A stretch of 64,000 nucleotides of DNA from CAZMBI01 sp964564675 (lineage in GTDB: Bacteria > Pseudomonadota > Alphaproteobacteria > Rickettsiales > UBA3002). Below, one piece after another: positions 52,944-61,537 of the stretch (positions are counted from its first letter, which is position 1; each line of letters opens with the position of its first letter). Under the pieces are notes generated by a model. That model made no database searches. It saw only the letters and a list, made by a program, of their open reading frames with translations, and was not told the origin of the DNA. The stretch lies in the NCBI GenBank assembly GCA_964564675.1, contig CAZMBI010000002.1:62001-126000 (forward strand), given 5' to 3'. The position numbers and the translations under genes were made by a program.

Positions 52944-53228
52944 ATGCGCCTCGCCCAGCATATCGAACAGAAATTGCAACACGCGTTTGCAGCAGATGCG
53001 GTTGAAATCATTGATGATTCGGCGCGGCATGCCGGCCATTCCGGGGCGCGCCCGGAAGGCGAAACACACTTCAAAGTTGTTATTATCGCTGCCTATTTTT
53101 CCGGCATGTCGCGGGTGGCGCGGCAGCGGGCCGTGTATGATTGCCTGAAAAGCGAGCTGGCCGAACGGGTGCATGCGCTCACCGTTGTGACAAAAACACC
53201 GCAGGAAGCGGCTGCGGCGGAGGAATAA
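52944..53228 (+). CDS. bolA: BolA family protein
   Basis: BolA proteins work with monothiol glutaredoxins in iron handling and affect cell shape. The 94-residue product has the conserved class signature: AEIIDDSARHAGH-like start region, then HFKVVIIAAYFSGMSRVARQRAVYDCL. The His in DDSARHAGHSG is in the usual place. The ATG at 52944 has GGAGG eight bases upstream, preferred over an upstream in-frame codon. It lies opposite the XRE regulator and near the J-domain gene, a common alphaproteobacterial neighbourhood. Confidence 0.93.
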   Translation: MRLAQHIEQKLQHAFAADAVEIIDDSARHAGHSGARPEGETHFKVVIIAAYFSGMSRVARQRAVYDCLKSELAERVHALTVVTKTPQEAAAAEE

Positions 53229-53259
53229 ACGCCGGATAATCGGTTTAATTTAAAGGTGT

Positions 53260-53287
53260 TTGATCTTGGTCACACACCCGGCATAAA
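53260..53287 (+). promoter_or_regulatory. Promoter candidate, near-leaderless
   Basis: TTGATC (53260-53265) and CATAAA (53282-53287), 16-bp spacer, are followed by the ATG at 53296 after only eight bases. No Shine-Dalgarno sequence is present. Confidence 0.35.
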
Positions 53288-53295
53288 TTTACTTT

Positions 53296-55053
53296 ATGCT
53301 GCCGATTCTGCCAAAGCGCCAACCCGAACAAGATAAACAGGGCCAGTATTTTGAGCGCCGCGGCGAGCGTGTGACCCACCGCATTGCCGAAGCGGTGGCG
53401 CGCAAATCCTGGAAATGGACGCTGGTCAACCTCGCCTGGACGGCGGGGCCGGTTACCTTTATCGCCTTGCAGGGCGGGCATTATATCGGCTTCGGTGATA
53501 AGGCGCCGCTGAAAAGTTTTATCTATTTCGCGGGCTATACCATCATCGCCGGGGTGCTGGCGGTGATTGCCACGCTCGTGCGCGATGCGTTTTACAAGCC
53601 TAAGGTCGATAAACAGCAAGAGCAATTGCTGCGTGCGATCGACCGCCTGTTTCGGTATATGGTGGCCTGCCGCAACCACATTCTAACCGGCCTTGAACCC
53701 GCCGAGCGGCGTATTATGGCGGCCTATTATCTGTTGCAGGGCGCGAATGCCTCGCCGTCGACGGTAGGCACGGCGGTGATGGATTTAACCGGCCATGCTG
53801 AGCTGGCCGAGGCGGCGCGGCGTATCGATGTGTTCTCAGAACAGGGCATGCAGTCGCGTGTGCGCGATGAGTGGCGGGAGATCCGCCCCCTGCTCCAACA
53901 GGTGCGCGTCACCCTGGAGCCGACCGCGCCGCAGGCTTATATGCTGCTGGAGAGCCGCCTGAAAGGCAAAACCCCGCGGGTGCGTGAGGGCATTCCGCGC
54001 ACCGGCGGGTTTATCTATCGCGCACTGGATGCGGCGCAAGCCAGCGACCCCGATCTGATGACGATTCAGGATGCGTGGGATGTGATCACGCTGGGGTTTG
54101 AGCTGCTCAACGGGCGGCGTATCGCCGTGCTGGAACTGCGTTTTCGCGGTGACAGTCATTTCGAGGAGGTGCGCGACGAACTTGATATGGCGCGGCGCAG
54201 CTTTCGCCAGGCCTTGCGGCGGCGCAACAGTATGCTGCGCCTGCTGCTTGATCGCCTTAATCAACAGGTGGGGCTGGAGATTGTGATCGAGGCCACGCAG
54301 GACGAACAGCGGCTGGTCGACAGCCTGCTCAGCGGCCTGCGCGGAATGGACCGCCTGCAGCGCATGGCCTACCGCCAGGATTATGAGCGGCTGTTCCGGC
54401 TGAACCGGGAGGCGATTCTGCGGCGTCAGAAATTGTTAAAAACGCTGGTGCGTTATGCCAAAGTCTGGCAACGCGAGGGGCATCGGCTAACGCTGGCTTT
54501 GCCGTCCGAGCATAAGCAACAGGCCGGTTTTTATGTCGAGGAACGCTTTATCTATCTGGATGACCGGGAGAAGCTGGCATTTGCCAGCGAGATTAAACCC
54601 AGGCTGGAGGGTGTGGCTTATAAACAAGATACCGCCCAGCTCAAGCGCGCGGCCACCGAAATTATCAACGCACTGGATAAAATGATCGAGGTCGGCGGGC
54701 CGGAAGAGCAGCTGTCGATTGAAACGTCGAATGCCGCCAATTTCGGCTCATTGACCATCGATCTGACTCCGCAGACCAAGGCCGGCTGGGCCAACCAGGC
54801 GATCGAAGCGCTGCACGAGAACCGGCGGCGCGCCTCGCACCGTATCGCCAAGAACCTGGTGCATGTCTACCGCGTGCGATTAGACGACGCCATCATTGAC
54901 TGGTTCGTCGCGCGTTTCGGCGCCGACCGCGACTATTTACTGAGCCTGCGCGAAGAGGCGGGTACGCTGCTGGCGGATAATCTGGCGGCGGCGCCGGCGC
55001 CTTTGAAGGATATCCCGTCCTGGCAGCGGCTGGGCCAGAGCCAGCCGGGCTAG
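53296..55053 (+). CDS. Uncharacterised protein with two N-terminal membrane helices
   Basis: Not recognised. The 585-residue protein has a short basic N-terminus, two membrane helices (about residues 42-62 and 75-98) and a long, charged, helical cytoplasmic part. That part contains Arg- and Glu-rich segments likely to form coiled coils (for example LDMARRSFRQALRRRNSMLR). There is no nucleotide-binding motif. It ends at a stop shared with the convergent gene at 55050-56522 (four-base overlap). The start at 53296 follows a promoter-like sequence by eight bases. Its partner and function are unknown. Confidence 0.7.
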   Translation: MLPILPKRQPEQDKQGQYFERRGERVTHRIAEAVARKSWKWTLVNLAWTAGPVTFIALQGGHYIGFGDKAPLKSFIYFAGYTIIAGVLAVIATLVRDAFYKPKVDKQQEQLLRAIDRLFRYMVACRNHILTGLEPAERRIMAAYYLLQGANASPSTVGTAVMDLTGHAELAEAARRIDVFSEQGMQSRVRDEWREIRPLLQQVRVTLEPTAPQAYMLLESRLKGKTPRVREGIPRTGGFIYRALDAAQASDPDLMTIQDAWDVITLGFELLNGRRIAVLELRFRGDSHFEEVRDELDMARRSFRQALRRRNSMLRLLLDRLNQQVGLEIVIEATQDEQRLVDSLLSGLRGMDRLQRMAYRQDYERLFRLNREAILRRQKLLKTLVRYAKVWQREGHRLTLALPSEHKQQAGFYVEERFIYLDDREKLAFASEIKPRLEGVAYKQDTAQLKRAATEIINALDKMIEVGGPEEQLSIETSNAANFGSLTIDLTPQTKAGWANQAIEALHENRRRASHRIAKNLVHVYRVRLDDAIIDWFVARFGADRDYLLSLREEAGTLLADNLAAAPAPLKDIPSWQRLGQSQPG

Positions 55054-56522
55054 GAAATATGACACTGCATGCCCTGCCCGTCACCGCGCAGCCGGCAGAT
55101 ATTATGCTCGACCACGTGCGGCAATACGAACGGGCTCTTGCGCAGCAACATGGCCTCGCCGGGCAGAAAGCCCGTTAAGACGTCGTCCTCGTATGATTTA
55201 TCAATCTGCGCGCGGTTGATGCGGGCGGTAATCCCGGCGGCGATATCGTCGCGGCGGTGGACGATTTCCTTTTCATCCACCAGCTTGTTGGCAAAGCGCT
55301 GGATGCGTTGCCTGAGGGTATCCGGGTCGGCGTCTTTCATCGACGGATCATTCAACATGATATTCGAGGCGGCGGTGACCACGTCGTCAAAGCCCGGTCC
55401 GCGCCCCTTGGTGGCCTGCGATTGCATATAGTTGCCGGTCAGCCACAGACCGGACATAAACGACAGGTCCGGACGGCCGCGCGCCAGACCGCTCACCCCA
55501 TAACTGGCGTTGGCCACGGACTGAATGCCCGCGGAAATGCCCAGCGGATCGTCATGCACCCAATCGGCGAGGTTTGCGGCGCCTTTAATTAGCGGTGAAA
55601 AGGTGGGATAATCCTGCTGCATCTGTTCAATCTTATCGATCAATGCGCCGGAACGCGGGCTGTAGCCAAACAGCGGCGACATATCCAGCAGCGATCGGCC
55701 CTGGCGTTCGGGTACAAGGGCGGCAATCAGCGTCGCGGTCAGCGTGCCGAAGGCGCCCAGCCCCTCCATCTTGCGCCCGCGCGCGGCAGCGGAATATAAA
55801 TGGCTGCCCGCCCCGGTGGCATTGAGCATGGACGCGATTTCCCACGGGTAGTTACGCAGAAACGCCGCCACGCCGCTGGTCTGGTTTTCCAGCGCCTCGT
55901 GTTGCTCCGGCGTGGCGCGCGCCAGCTTGGGATAAATCTCCTGCATAATGGTGTAAATATCCCGCGGATTGTCCGTCTCACGGGCAAAGGCGATCAGCAA
56001 CGCGCTGGAGATGCCGTAGGCAACAGAACTGTACAGCGTGAACCAGTCATGTTCGAGATTGTGCGGCAGCTTGCTGTGCCGGTTGCGCATCCCGAAAAAA
56101 AACAGCCCCACACTGCCCGCCATATAACTCAGCCCGGCCAGCGTATTGGCGTTTTCCTTGACGAAACGTTTCATCGGCGAGGCAAACGGGAAGTGCGTGA
56201 CCTTGTCGAGTCGCTCATAGCTGATCGGTGCGGCCACCTGAATGCCAGTGCCGGGAACCAACTGGCTTCGCTGCCATTGCGGCAATCGCTGATGCAGCAA
56301 CTCTTCGAGATGGGCGACATTGCGCAGGCCGGACACACGCAACACATGGTTGCGTTTCGGACCGTGATAACCAGGTACGGCGCGCAGACCGGGCTGATCG
56401 TTTAAAAAACGCGTCAGCTCCACCAGTGAGCCGGGCATGGCATTCTCCGGAGCATAAATCAGCGCTACCGTCCCGCCGGTCGGCCCCGTGCCGGTTTTAA
56501 TTTTGTTAATGGTAATAGCCAT
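55050..56522 (-). CDS. Uncharacterised membrane-like protein behind a Pho-type box
   Basis: Not recognised. The 490-residue protein has a polar N-terminal part of about 125 residues and then several Gly/Ala-rich hydrophobic blocks: NANTLAGLSYMAGSVGLFFF, YSSVAYGISSALLIAFARE, WEIASMLNATGAGSHLY, GLGAFGTLTATLIAALVPE and later GLWLTGNY. Their spacing and pattern (N-T-x-x-G-x4-A-G; hydrophobic block, acidic/Pro loop, next block) resemble those of the paralogues at 34.0-36.5 kb. The ATG at 56522 is six bases after TATAAT, so the transcript may be leaderless. The tail contains a CRLRGDGQGMQC pair of cysteines. Confidence 0.68.
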   Translation of the reverse strand: MAITINKIKTGTGPTGGTVALIYAPENAMPGSLVELTRFLNDQPGLRAVPGYHGPKRNHVLRVSGLRNVAHLEELLHQRLPQWQRSQLVPGTGIQVAAPISYERLDKVTHFPFASPMKRFVKENANTLAGLSYMAGSVGLFFFGMRNRHSKLPHNLEHDWFTLYSSVAYGISSALLIAFARETDNPRDIYTIMQEIYPKLARATPEQHEALENQTSGVAAFLRNYPWEIASMLNATGAGSHLYSAAARGRKMEGLGAFGTLTATLIAALVPERQGRSLLDMSPLFGYSPRSGALIDKIEQMQQDYPTFSPLIKGAANLADWVHDDPLGISAGIQSVANASYGVSGLARGRPDLSFMSGLWLTGNYMQSQATKGRGPGFDDVVTAASNIMLNDPSMKDADPDTLRQRIQRFANKLVDEKEIVHRRDDIAAGITARINRAQIDKSYEDDVLTGFLPGEAMLLRKSPFVLPHVVEHNICRLRGDGQGMQCHIS

Positions 56523-56528
56523 TCCCGC

Positions 56529-56572
56529 ATTATACCACATCTGAGAAATTCAACATGACGATTCGATGACAA
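56529..56572 (-). promoter_or_regulatory. Pho-type box and -10 sequence for the 55050 gene
   Basis: On the minus strand TTGTCAT (56572-56566) and TCGTCAT (56561-56555) are direct repeats 11 bp apart. TATAAT (56534-56529) follows 20 bases after the second repeat, and the ATG six bases after that. The gap to the -10 is longer than at the other Pho-type promoters here, so it is less certain. Confidence 0.45.
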
Positions 56573-56604
56573 TTGCAGGGTGAGTGCGCGATTTTCCGCT
56601 TTTT

Positions 56605-56790
56605 TGCAGCGGTAAGCCGCTCCGGATCTGGTGGTTGAATCAGGCAGTTCAACCGCTTAACACCCGTGAGGGTGGTGATGGGCTGCGTCTTATAGCTAAC
56701 TGACTTTATGCTTCGCGTAAAGATGCCCGCTACGCGGCGGAATCCCGCTCTTGCGAGCGGGCTTCATTGTCGATTAACAACGTTAATCGA
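56605..56790. other. Gene-free spacer with a cluster of hairpins
   Basis: The 338-base spacer 56523-56860 has no convincing gene. Besides the promoter above, it contains AGCGG/CCGCT (about 56608-56621), GGTTGAA/TTCAACC (56633-56639 and 56648-56654), CACCC/GGGTG (near 56662-56676), CCCGCTC/GAGCGGG (56744-56750 and 56755-56761) and TCGATTAAC/GTTAATCGA (56770-56778 and 56782-56790). Some probably terminate the BCCT gene transcript; the set could also be a structured RNA. Confidence 0.4.
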
Positions 56791-56860
56791 TAATGCATAA
56801 CCGACTGATACATTGGTTTCCGGCTTTTATAGCTGCCCAAGCTGATGACGGCCCCATGCG

Positions 56861-58423
56861 TTATGAAGAGGCGGAGTCGCCGGGATTTTCGGCACTACGC
56901 CGGAATTCGGGCGCGTCATATTCCCAGTCGGCGCGCAGGGCCTTGAGCAGGCCGGCGCTTTGCCAGACCATGATCAGCACATACGGAATCGAGCCGACTA
57001 CGGCCAGCGCCCGGAAAAAGTCAGTCCCGCGGCCGGTGAGGATGGCGCCGGCGGTCACCAGGCCGACCATCATCCCCCAGAACAGGCGCTGGCGCTTGGA
57101 CGGGGTCAGATCGCCCTGGCTGGTGAACATGCCCAGCACATACGTGCCCGAATCGGCGCTGGTCACCAAAAACACGAACAGCAGAATGAGCACTGTCAGC
57201 GTGGTTAGCGACGTTAAGGGCAGGGCCTGCAGCATGGCGAACATGGTGCTGTGTAGGTCCGCCGCGACGGCGCCGAAGCCAGGCTGAACCATCAGCTCCA
57301 GATGTATGGCGGTGCCACCCATCACGGCGAACCAAAAGGCGGAGAACACAGTGGGTACTAAAATTACACCAAGCAGGAACTCCTTGATAGTGCGCCCGCG
57401 GCTGATACGCGCGATAAAGACGCCGACAAACGGTCCCCAGGCGATCCACCATAACAAATAGGTAATCGTCCAGCTTTCGGTCCATTTTTTGGCATCAGCA
57501 TAATGATGCGTGTTGAATGACAGCTTGGTGAACTGCGAAATATAATCGCCGATGCCGCTGACAAAGGTTTGCAGCAGGAATTGCGTGGGCCCGGCGAATA
57601 GTACGAAAATAGTGAAAAACAGAGCGATTACCAGATTGATGTTACTGAGGATTTTAATGCCCTTGCCGATATCGGTCAGCGACGAGCCCATGTAACACAA
57701 AAACATGGTGATCAGAATCAGCATCATCAGCGTGCGCTGGTCAAACCCGGTATAATGCGTGTGAATCCCCTCCGAGAGCTGCAATACGGCCTGTGATAGC
57801 GAAGACACCAGGCCAAACACGACGCCTAAAATAGCGAGGGTGTCGATGATCGCATGCGAGGTGCCGCGCAGTTTTTCCGGAATCATCGGGCTGATGGGAG
57901 TGCTCGGCAGCATCGGTTGGTGCCGGTGGAAGGTATAATACGCAATTCCCAGCGCGGCGATGGCATAAATCCCCCAGGCATGGATGCCCCAGTGAAAATA
58001 GGTGATGGCCATGGCGCGGCGCGCATTGAGCGCCTGCGCATCATCCAGCATCAATTCATCCGGCGGCGGCTCCACAAAATGCACGAGTGGCTCGGCCGCG
58101 CCGTTGAACACCAGGCCCGAGCCCATGCCCGCGGCAAACAGCATCGATAGCCAAGCCGGCGTGCTGAAGGAAGGTTTTTCATCCTGATCGCCCAGGCGGA
58201 GTGCGCCGTAGCGGCTGAAAGCGAGATACACGCACAAACCGACAAAATAGGCGCAGACCAGCAGAATAAGCCATCCGAAGCCACTGCTGAACCAGCTGTT
58301 CAGGCCGTCGACGAACTCCTCCATGCGCTCGGGCATGCTCACGCCGACGGCAACAATAAGGAGGAACAATCCGTGCGCAGGGTGTAGGCGCGGAAGTATA
58401 TTTTTGAACATAGCGCGAATCAT
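56861..58423 (-). CDS. BCCT family transporter (betaine/carnitine/choline type)
   Basis: These sodium- or proton-coupled carriers import quaternary ammonium compounds such as glycine betaine. The 520-residue protein has about twelve membrane helices and the family signatures FAAGMGSGLVFNGAAEPLVHF and WWIAWGPFVGVFIARISRGR. The Gly-x-Gly-x-Gly-like stretch AGMGSG is in the usual substrate-site position. The tails are short, so osmosensing by a long C-terminus, as in BetP, is not expected. The start is uncertain (ATG at 58423 or 58411). It lies 40 bases after the Y-family polymerase gene on the same strand. Confidence 0.9.
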   Translation of the reverse strand: MIRAMFKNILPRLHPAHGLFLLIVAVGVSMPERMEEFVDGLNSWFSSGFGWLILLVCAYFVGLCVYLAFSRYGALRLGDQDEKPSFSTPAWLSMLFAAGMGSGLVFNGAAEPLVHFVEPPPDELMLDDAQALNARRAMAITYFHWGIHAWGIYAIAALGIAYYTFHRHQPMLPSTPISPMIPEKLRGTSHAIIDTLAILGVVFGLVSSLSQAVLQLSEGIHTHYTGFDQRTLMMLILITMFLCYMGSSLTDIGKGIKILSNINLVIALFFTIFVLFAGPTQFLLQTFVSGIGDYISQFTKLSFNTHHYADAKKWTESWTITYLLWWIAWGPFVGVFIARISRGRTIKEFLLGVILVPTVFSAFWFAVMGGTAIHLELMVQPGFGAVAADLHSTMFAMLQALPLTSLTTLTVLILLFVFLVTSADSGTYVLGMFTSQGDLTPSKRQRLFWGMMVGLVTAGAILTGRGTDFFRALAVVGSIPYVLIMVWQSAGLLKALRADWEYDAPEFRRSAENPGDSASS

Positions 58424-58451
58424 AAGCAAGCGCGCCGCAGAATGCAAATGA

Positions 58452-58465
58452 ACCGGCTAACCGCT
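58452..58465. repeat. Two phased TYAG heptamers at the end of the polymerase gene
   Basis: On the minus strand GTAGCGG is followed by TTAGCCG, the first containing the TAG stop codon of the Y-family polymerase gene. The words are near-identical to the AGCGGTT units at 22154. Confidence 0.4.
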
Positions 58466-59750
58466 ACTCATGAAATTCCGCCGCCTCGGGAATGCGGGTA
58501 AAGGCAATTTTCGTGCCGGAAAAGGTATGCGAGCGTTTGGGCAAAAAGCCCATTACCACCGTATCGCGCCCGTATTTGGCGTTTAAGCGATCCATCGCGC
58601 GGGAGAGTTGCTCGCGCCGCGCTTGCTGCTTGCTGTCCTGCGGGTGATCGAACAGCTCGGGCTGTACGTCTTCCTGCGTGATCAGTCCGTGCAGCGTGAC
58701 GGCGACTTTTTTGATGTGAATAGCACGACCTTTACCCGGCGCTGCGCCATCAGCGGCTGTGATCGCCTCATCCCACAAACTCAGCAATGCCGCCTGCAGG
58801 CCGGGGCTGTCGCAGGTACGGTGAAAGCGTGCCTCGGCGCTCAGCCGCGGGCCGTTTTGCAGACGCACGCTAAGGCGCATCGCCTGCGCATAAAATCCCA
58901 GCCGGCGCAGGCGGCTGGCGGCTTTGAGCGCGAGCCGTTCGGCGACGATACGCGCCTGCGGCTCGGGCCGCCATTCGGGGGCGAGTACGTGGCTGTGGCC
59001 CACCGTGCGCCGTCTGGTCGGCCGCTCGTCAAGCTGAATACCGTGTAGTTTATACCAGAAGCGTTCCCCTTCTACCCCGCCCCAGATATGGCGTAGCTGC
59101 TTGGGCGGAGTGTCCCACAATGCGCGCAGGGTATGGATGCCGCCCCGGTTCAGCCGCGCCGACATACCGCGCGCGATGCCGGGCAGGTCGGTCAGCTGCA
59201 ACGGCAACAGCGGACCGGGCAGGTCGGCGGCTTCAATCACCACGAGCCCGTCGGGCTTTTGCAGGTCGGTGGCGACTTTGGCGAGGTATTTATTGGGCGC
59301 GATGCCGATCGAACAGCGGACATACTCGCCGATATTGGCGCGCAGCCCGGCTTTAATCCGTTGCGCTAGGTCCACGGCGCTTTGCCGCGTGCATTGCGGG
59401 CCCAGCAGTTGCGCCGAGAGTTCGTCGACGGATTCGACGGTGTGGATCGGCACGTGACGGTCTACCTCGGCGAGGATGCGGTGGTGGAAGTCCACATAGG
59501 CATCGTGCCGCGCCTCGACCAGTATCAGTTCCGGGCACAGGCGTTTGGCCTCAAAAATTTTGGTGCCGGTTTTAATGCCATAGGCTTTGGCTTCGTAACT
59601 GGCGGCAATCGCGCAGGTGCTGTCCGTCATCAGCGGCACAACGGCCACCGGCCTGCCGCGCAGCGCGGGCTGCAGCTGCTGTTCGACGCTGGCGAAATAG
59701 CTGTTCAGGTCTAAAAACAGCCATTGATAGTCTGTTGTTTTTTCCGTCAT
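58464..59750 (-). CDS. Y-family DNA polymerase (DinB/UmuC type)
   Basis: A translesion polymerase of 428 residues. The first metal-binding motif is FLDLNSYFASVEQQ near residue 13, with the steric-gate aromatic; the second is SVDELSAQ near residue 107, so the catalytic acidic residues are in place. IGIAPNKYLAKVATDLQKPDG and LPGIARGMSARLNRGGI are the usual palm/thumb segments, followed by a little-finger domain. The N-terminal DLNSYF motif is closer to UmuC than to DinB. It has no clamp-binding motif that I can identify with certainty. No LexA-type box is visible upstream. Confidence 0.88.
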   Translation of the reverse strand: MTEKTTDYQWLFLDLNSYFASVEQQLQPALRGRPVAVVPLMTDSTCAIAASYEAKAYGIKTGTKIFEAKRLCPELILVEARHDAYVDFHHRILAEVDRHVPIHTVESVDELSAQLLGPQCTRQSAVDLAQRIKAGLRANIGEYVRCSIGIAPNKYLAKVATDLQKPDGLVVIEAADLPGPLLPLQLTDLPGIARGMSARLNRGGIHTLRALWDTPPKQLRHIWGGVEGERFWYKLHGIQLDERPTRRRTVGHSHVLAPEWRPEPQARIVAERLALKAASRLRRLGFYAQAMRLSVRLQNGPRLSAEARFHRTCDSPGLQAALLSLWDEAITAADGAAPGKGRAIHIKKVAVTLHGLITQEDVQPELFDHPQDSKQQARREQLSRAMDRLNAKYGRDTVVMGFLPKRSHTFSGTKIAFTRIPEAAEFHE

Positions 59751-59766
59751 AGGGCCGAGTGTTCGT

Positions 59767-59808
59767 ATTCAGTAATCAGTATTCAGTAATCAGTATTCAG
59801 TAGTCAGT
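59767..59808. repeat. Tandem repeat, 3 x 14 bp (6 heptamers)
   Basis: ATTCAGTAATCAGT occurs three times in a row, the last with one change. Each unit is two related heptamers, so the basic period is 7. It lies upstream of the polymerase gene start, next to the palindromic element. Confidence 0.8.
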
Positions 59809-59818
59809 GCGTAAGATC

Positions 59819-59914
59819 GTCATTGCGAGGGAGCGCAGTGACCCTGGCAATCCCGTATGCTGAGAGGCTGGCTGGATCGCCGCGTCAGCCCTTACAGGGC
59901 TTCCTCGCGATGAC
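59819..59914. repeat. Dispersed palindromic element, copy 2
   Basis: The element begins GTCATTGCGAGG and ends CCTCGCGATGAC, with GGCAATCC and GGATCGC inside. It is a diverged relative of the element at 6913-7023. It fills most of the 230-base spacer between the polymerase and epimerase genes. Confidence 0.7.
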
Positions 59915-59980
59915 AACTTCTGAATACCGAATATTAAAACCGCTACCTTTTTTTCGTATCATAGCCTATAGCAGGATCGA

Positions 59981-60931
59981 ATGCATTATCTTGTGACAGG
60001 CGGCGCGGGTTTTATCGGCTCGCATCTGTGCGCGGCGCTGACAAAGGCCGGGCACCGTATCAGCGTGGTGGATGATTTGTCCACCGGCAGGCGTGATAAC
60101 CTGCCGGATGCGGCGGAGCTGATCGTCGGCGATAGCGGAGATAAGGCGCTGCTTGAGCCGCTGATCGCGCAGGTCCACGGTGTGTTCCATCTGGCGGCGG
60201 TGGCCTCGGTGGAGCGCTCACGGCAGGCCTGGTACGCCACGCACCGGGTCAATGTAAGCGCCACGGTCGCGCTGCTGGAGGCGATTGCGCAGCGAGGGGG
60301 CGGGACGATTCCCCTGGTGTACGCCTCGTCGGCAGCGGTTTATGGCGATCCGCCGCCGCAGGCGCTGCCATTGCGCGAGCACACGTCCACACAGCCGCTG
60401 ACGTCTTATGGCGCGGATAAGCTGGGCAGTGAACTCCACGCGCGCGTGGCGCGCGAGGGGTTTGGCATCCCGACGCTCGGCCTGCGGTTTTTCAACGTGT
60501 TCGGACCGCGGCAAGACCCGTCATCGCCTTATTCGGGCGTGATTTCCATTTTTTGTGAGCGTCTGGCAAAGGGCGCGCCGATTACGCTGTTTGGCGACGG
60601 CGAGCAGACGCGAGATTTCATTTATGTGCGCGATGTCGTCGCGCATCTGATGGCAGCGATGCAGCAACTGGAATGCGGCACGATGCCAGAGCAGGCGGCG
60701 CTGAATGTCTGCACCGGAAAGGCCGTATCGGTGCGGCAATTAGCCGAGACGATTGCGCAATTGTGCGGCGCAGCATTGCAGGTGAGCGAGGCGCCCGCGC
60801 GCGCCGGCGACATCCGTCATTCCCGGGGCGATCCGACGCGGGCAACAGAGTGTCTGGGCGTGCGGGCGGACACCGCACTGACAACCGGGCTTCAGGCAGT
60901 GCTGGAGTGGATGGGCGCATCGCCTGGCTAA
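59981..60931 (+). CDS. NAD-dependent sugar epimerase/dehydratase
   Basis: The 316-residue protein is an extended short-chain dehydrogenase of the UDP-glucose 4-epimerase type. It has the Rossmann motif TGGAGFIGSHL at the N-terminus, DDLSTGRRDNL, the catalytic YGADK (Tyr-x-x-x-Lys) near residue 143 with YASSAAVYG before it, and FGDGEQTRDFIYVRDV. Members interconvert nucleotide sugars for surface polysaccharide. The exact substrate cannot be told. AGGA lies just upstream of the ATG. It ends at a stop shared with recR on the other strand (four-base overlap). Confidence 0.9.
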   Translation: MHYLVTGGAGFIGSHLCAALTKAGHRISVVDDLSTGRRDNLPDAAELIVGDSGDKALLEPLIAQVHGVFHLAAVASVERSRQAWYATHRVNVSATVALLEAIAQRGGGTIPLVYASSAAVYGDPPPQALPLREHTSTQPLTSYGADKLGSELHARVAREGFGIPTLGLRFFNVFGPRQDPSSPYSGVISIFCERLAKGAPITLFGDGEQTRDFIYVRDVVAHLMAAMQQLECGTMPEQAALNVCTGKAVSVRQLAETIAQLCGAALQVSEAPARAGDIRHSRGDPTRATECLGVRADTALTTGLQAVLEWMGASPG

Positions 60932-61521
60932 AACGTCTGGCGGGCTTTCAGTGCCGCGCCGAGGGTGCCGTCATCGAGATAATCCAGTTCGCCGCCGATG
61001 GGAATGCCCTGCGCCAGCCGCGAGATGCGCACGTTACATTCGGCGAGGCGTTCGGTGAGGTAATGGGCGGTGGTCTGGCCCTCCACTGTGATATTGGTGG
61101 CAAGAATCACTTCTTCGATTTGTGCCGCCGCGGCACGCGGGGGCAGGGAGGCGATGTTGAGCGCATCCGGGCCGCGGCCGTCAATCGCCGAGAGCGTGCC
61201 GCCAAGCACGTGATAGCGTCCCTTGAACATGCCGCTGCGTTCGATCGCCCATAAATCGGCGAGGTCTTCAACGACGCATAACACGCTTGCATCGCGGCGT
61301 TCGTCGGCACAGATGGTGCAGGGGTCGCACGTGTCGATATTGCCGCAGATGCTGCAGGGCACAATGGCGTCGCGCGCGGCCTGCAGCACCTCGATCAGCG
61401 GCGTCATCAACGGCTCTTTTTTGCGTATGAGCTGCAGCACAATCCGCCGCGCCGACCGCGGGCCGATACCAGGCAGCTTGGCGAACTGGGTGATGAGGGT
61501 ATCAAGTGAGGGATTAGGCAT
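60928..61521 (-). CDS. recR: Recombination protein RecR
   Basis: RecR works with RecF and RecO to load RecA on gapped DNA. The 197-residue product has the helix-hairpin-helix start (LPGIGPRSARRIVLQLI), a zinc finger with four cysteines (CSICGNIDTCDPC-type, near residues 57-70) and a TOPRIM domain (LCVVEDLADLWAIERS). Length is normal. The start ATG lies within a tract of TAATCCC-type heptamers, and its A overlaps the TGA stop of a decayed four-helix-bundle frame. ybaB and dnaX are upstream, the conserved dnaX-ybaB-recR order. Confidence 0.96.
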   Translation of the reverse strand: MPNPSLDTLITQFAKLPGIGPRSARRIVLQLIRKKEPLMTPLIEVLQAARDAIVPCSICGNIDTCDPCTICADERRDASVLCVVEDLADLWAIERSGMFKGRYHVLGGTLSAIDGRGPDALNIASLPPRAAAAQIEEVILATNITVEGQTTAHYLTERLAECNVRISRLAQGIPIGGELDYLDDGTLGAALKARQTF

Positions 61522-61537
61522 CAGGGATTAGGGATTA
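61510..61537. repeat. Heptamer tandem repeat overlapping the recR start
   Basis: Four 7-bp units: GGGATTA, GGCATCA, GGGATTA and GGGATTA. The second, diverged unit contains the recR start codon on the minus strand, so the recR N-terminus MPNP and the end IPNP of the upstream remnant are both encoded by the repeat. Confidence 0.75.
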
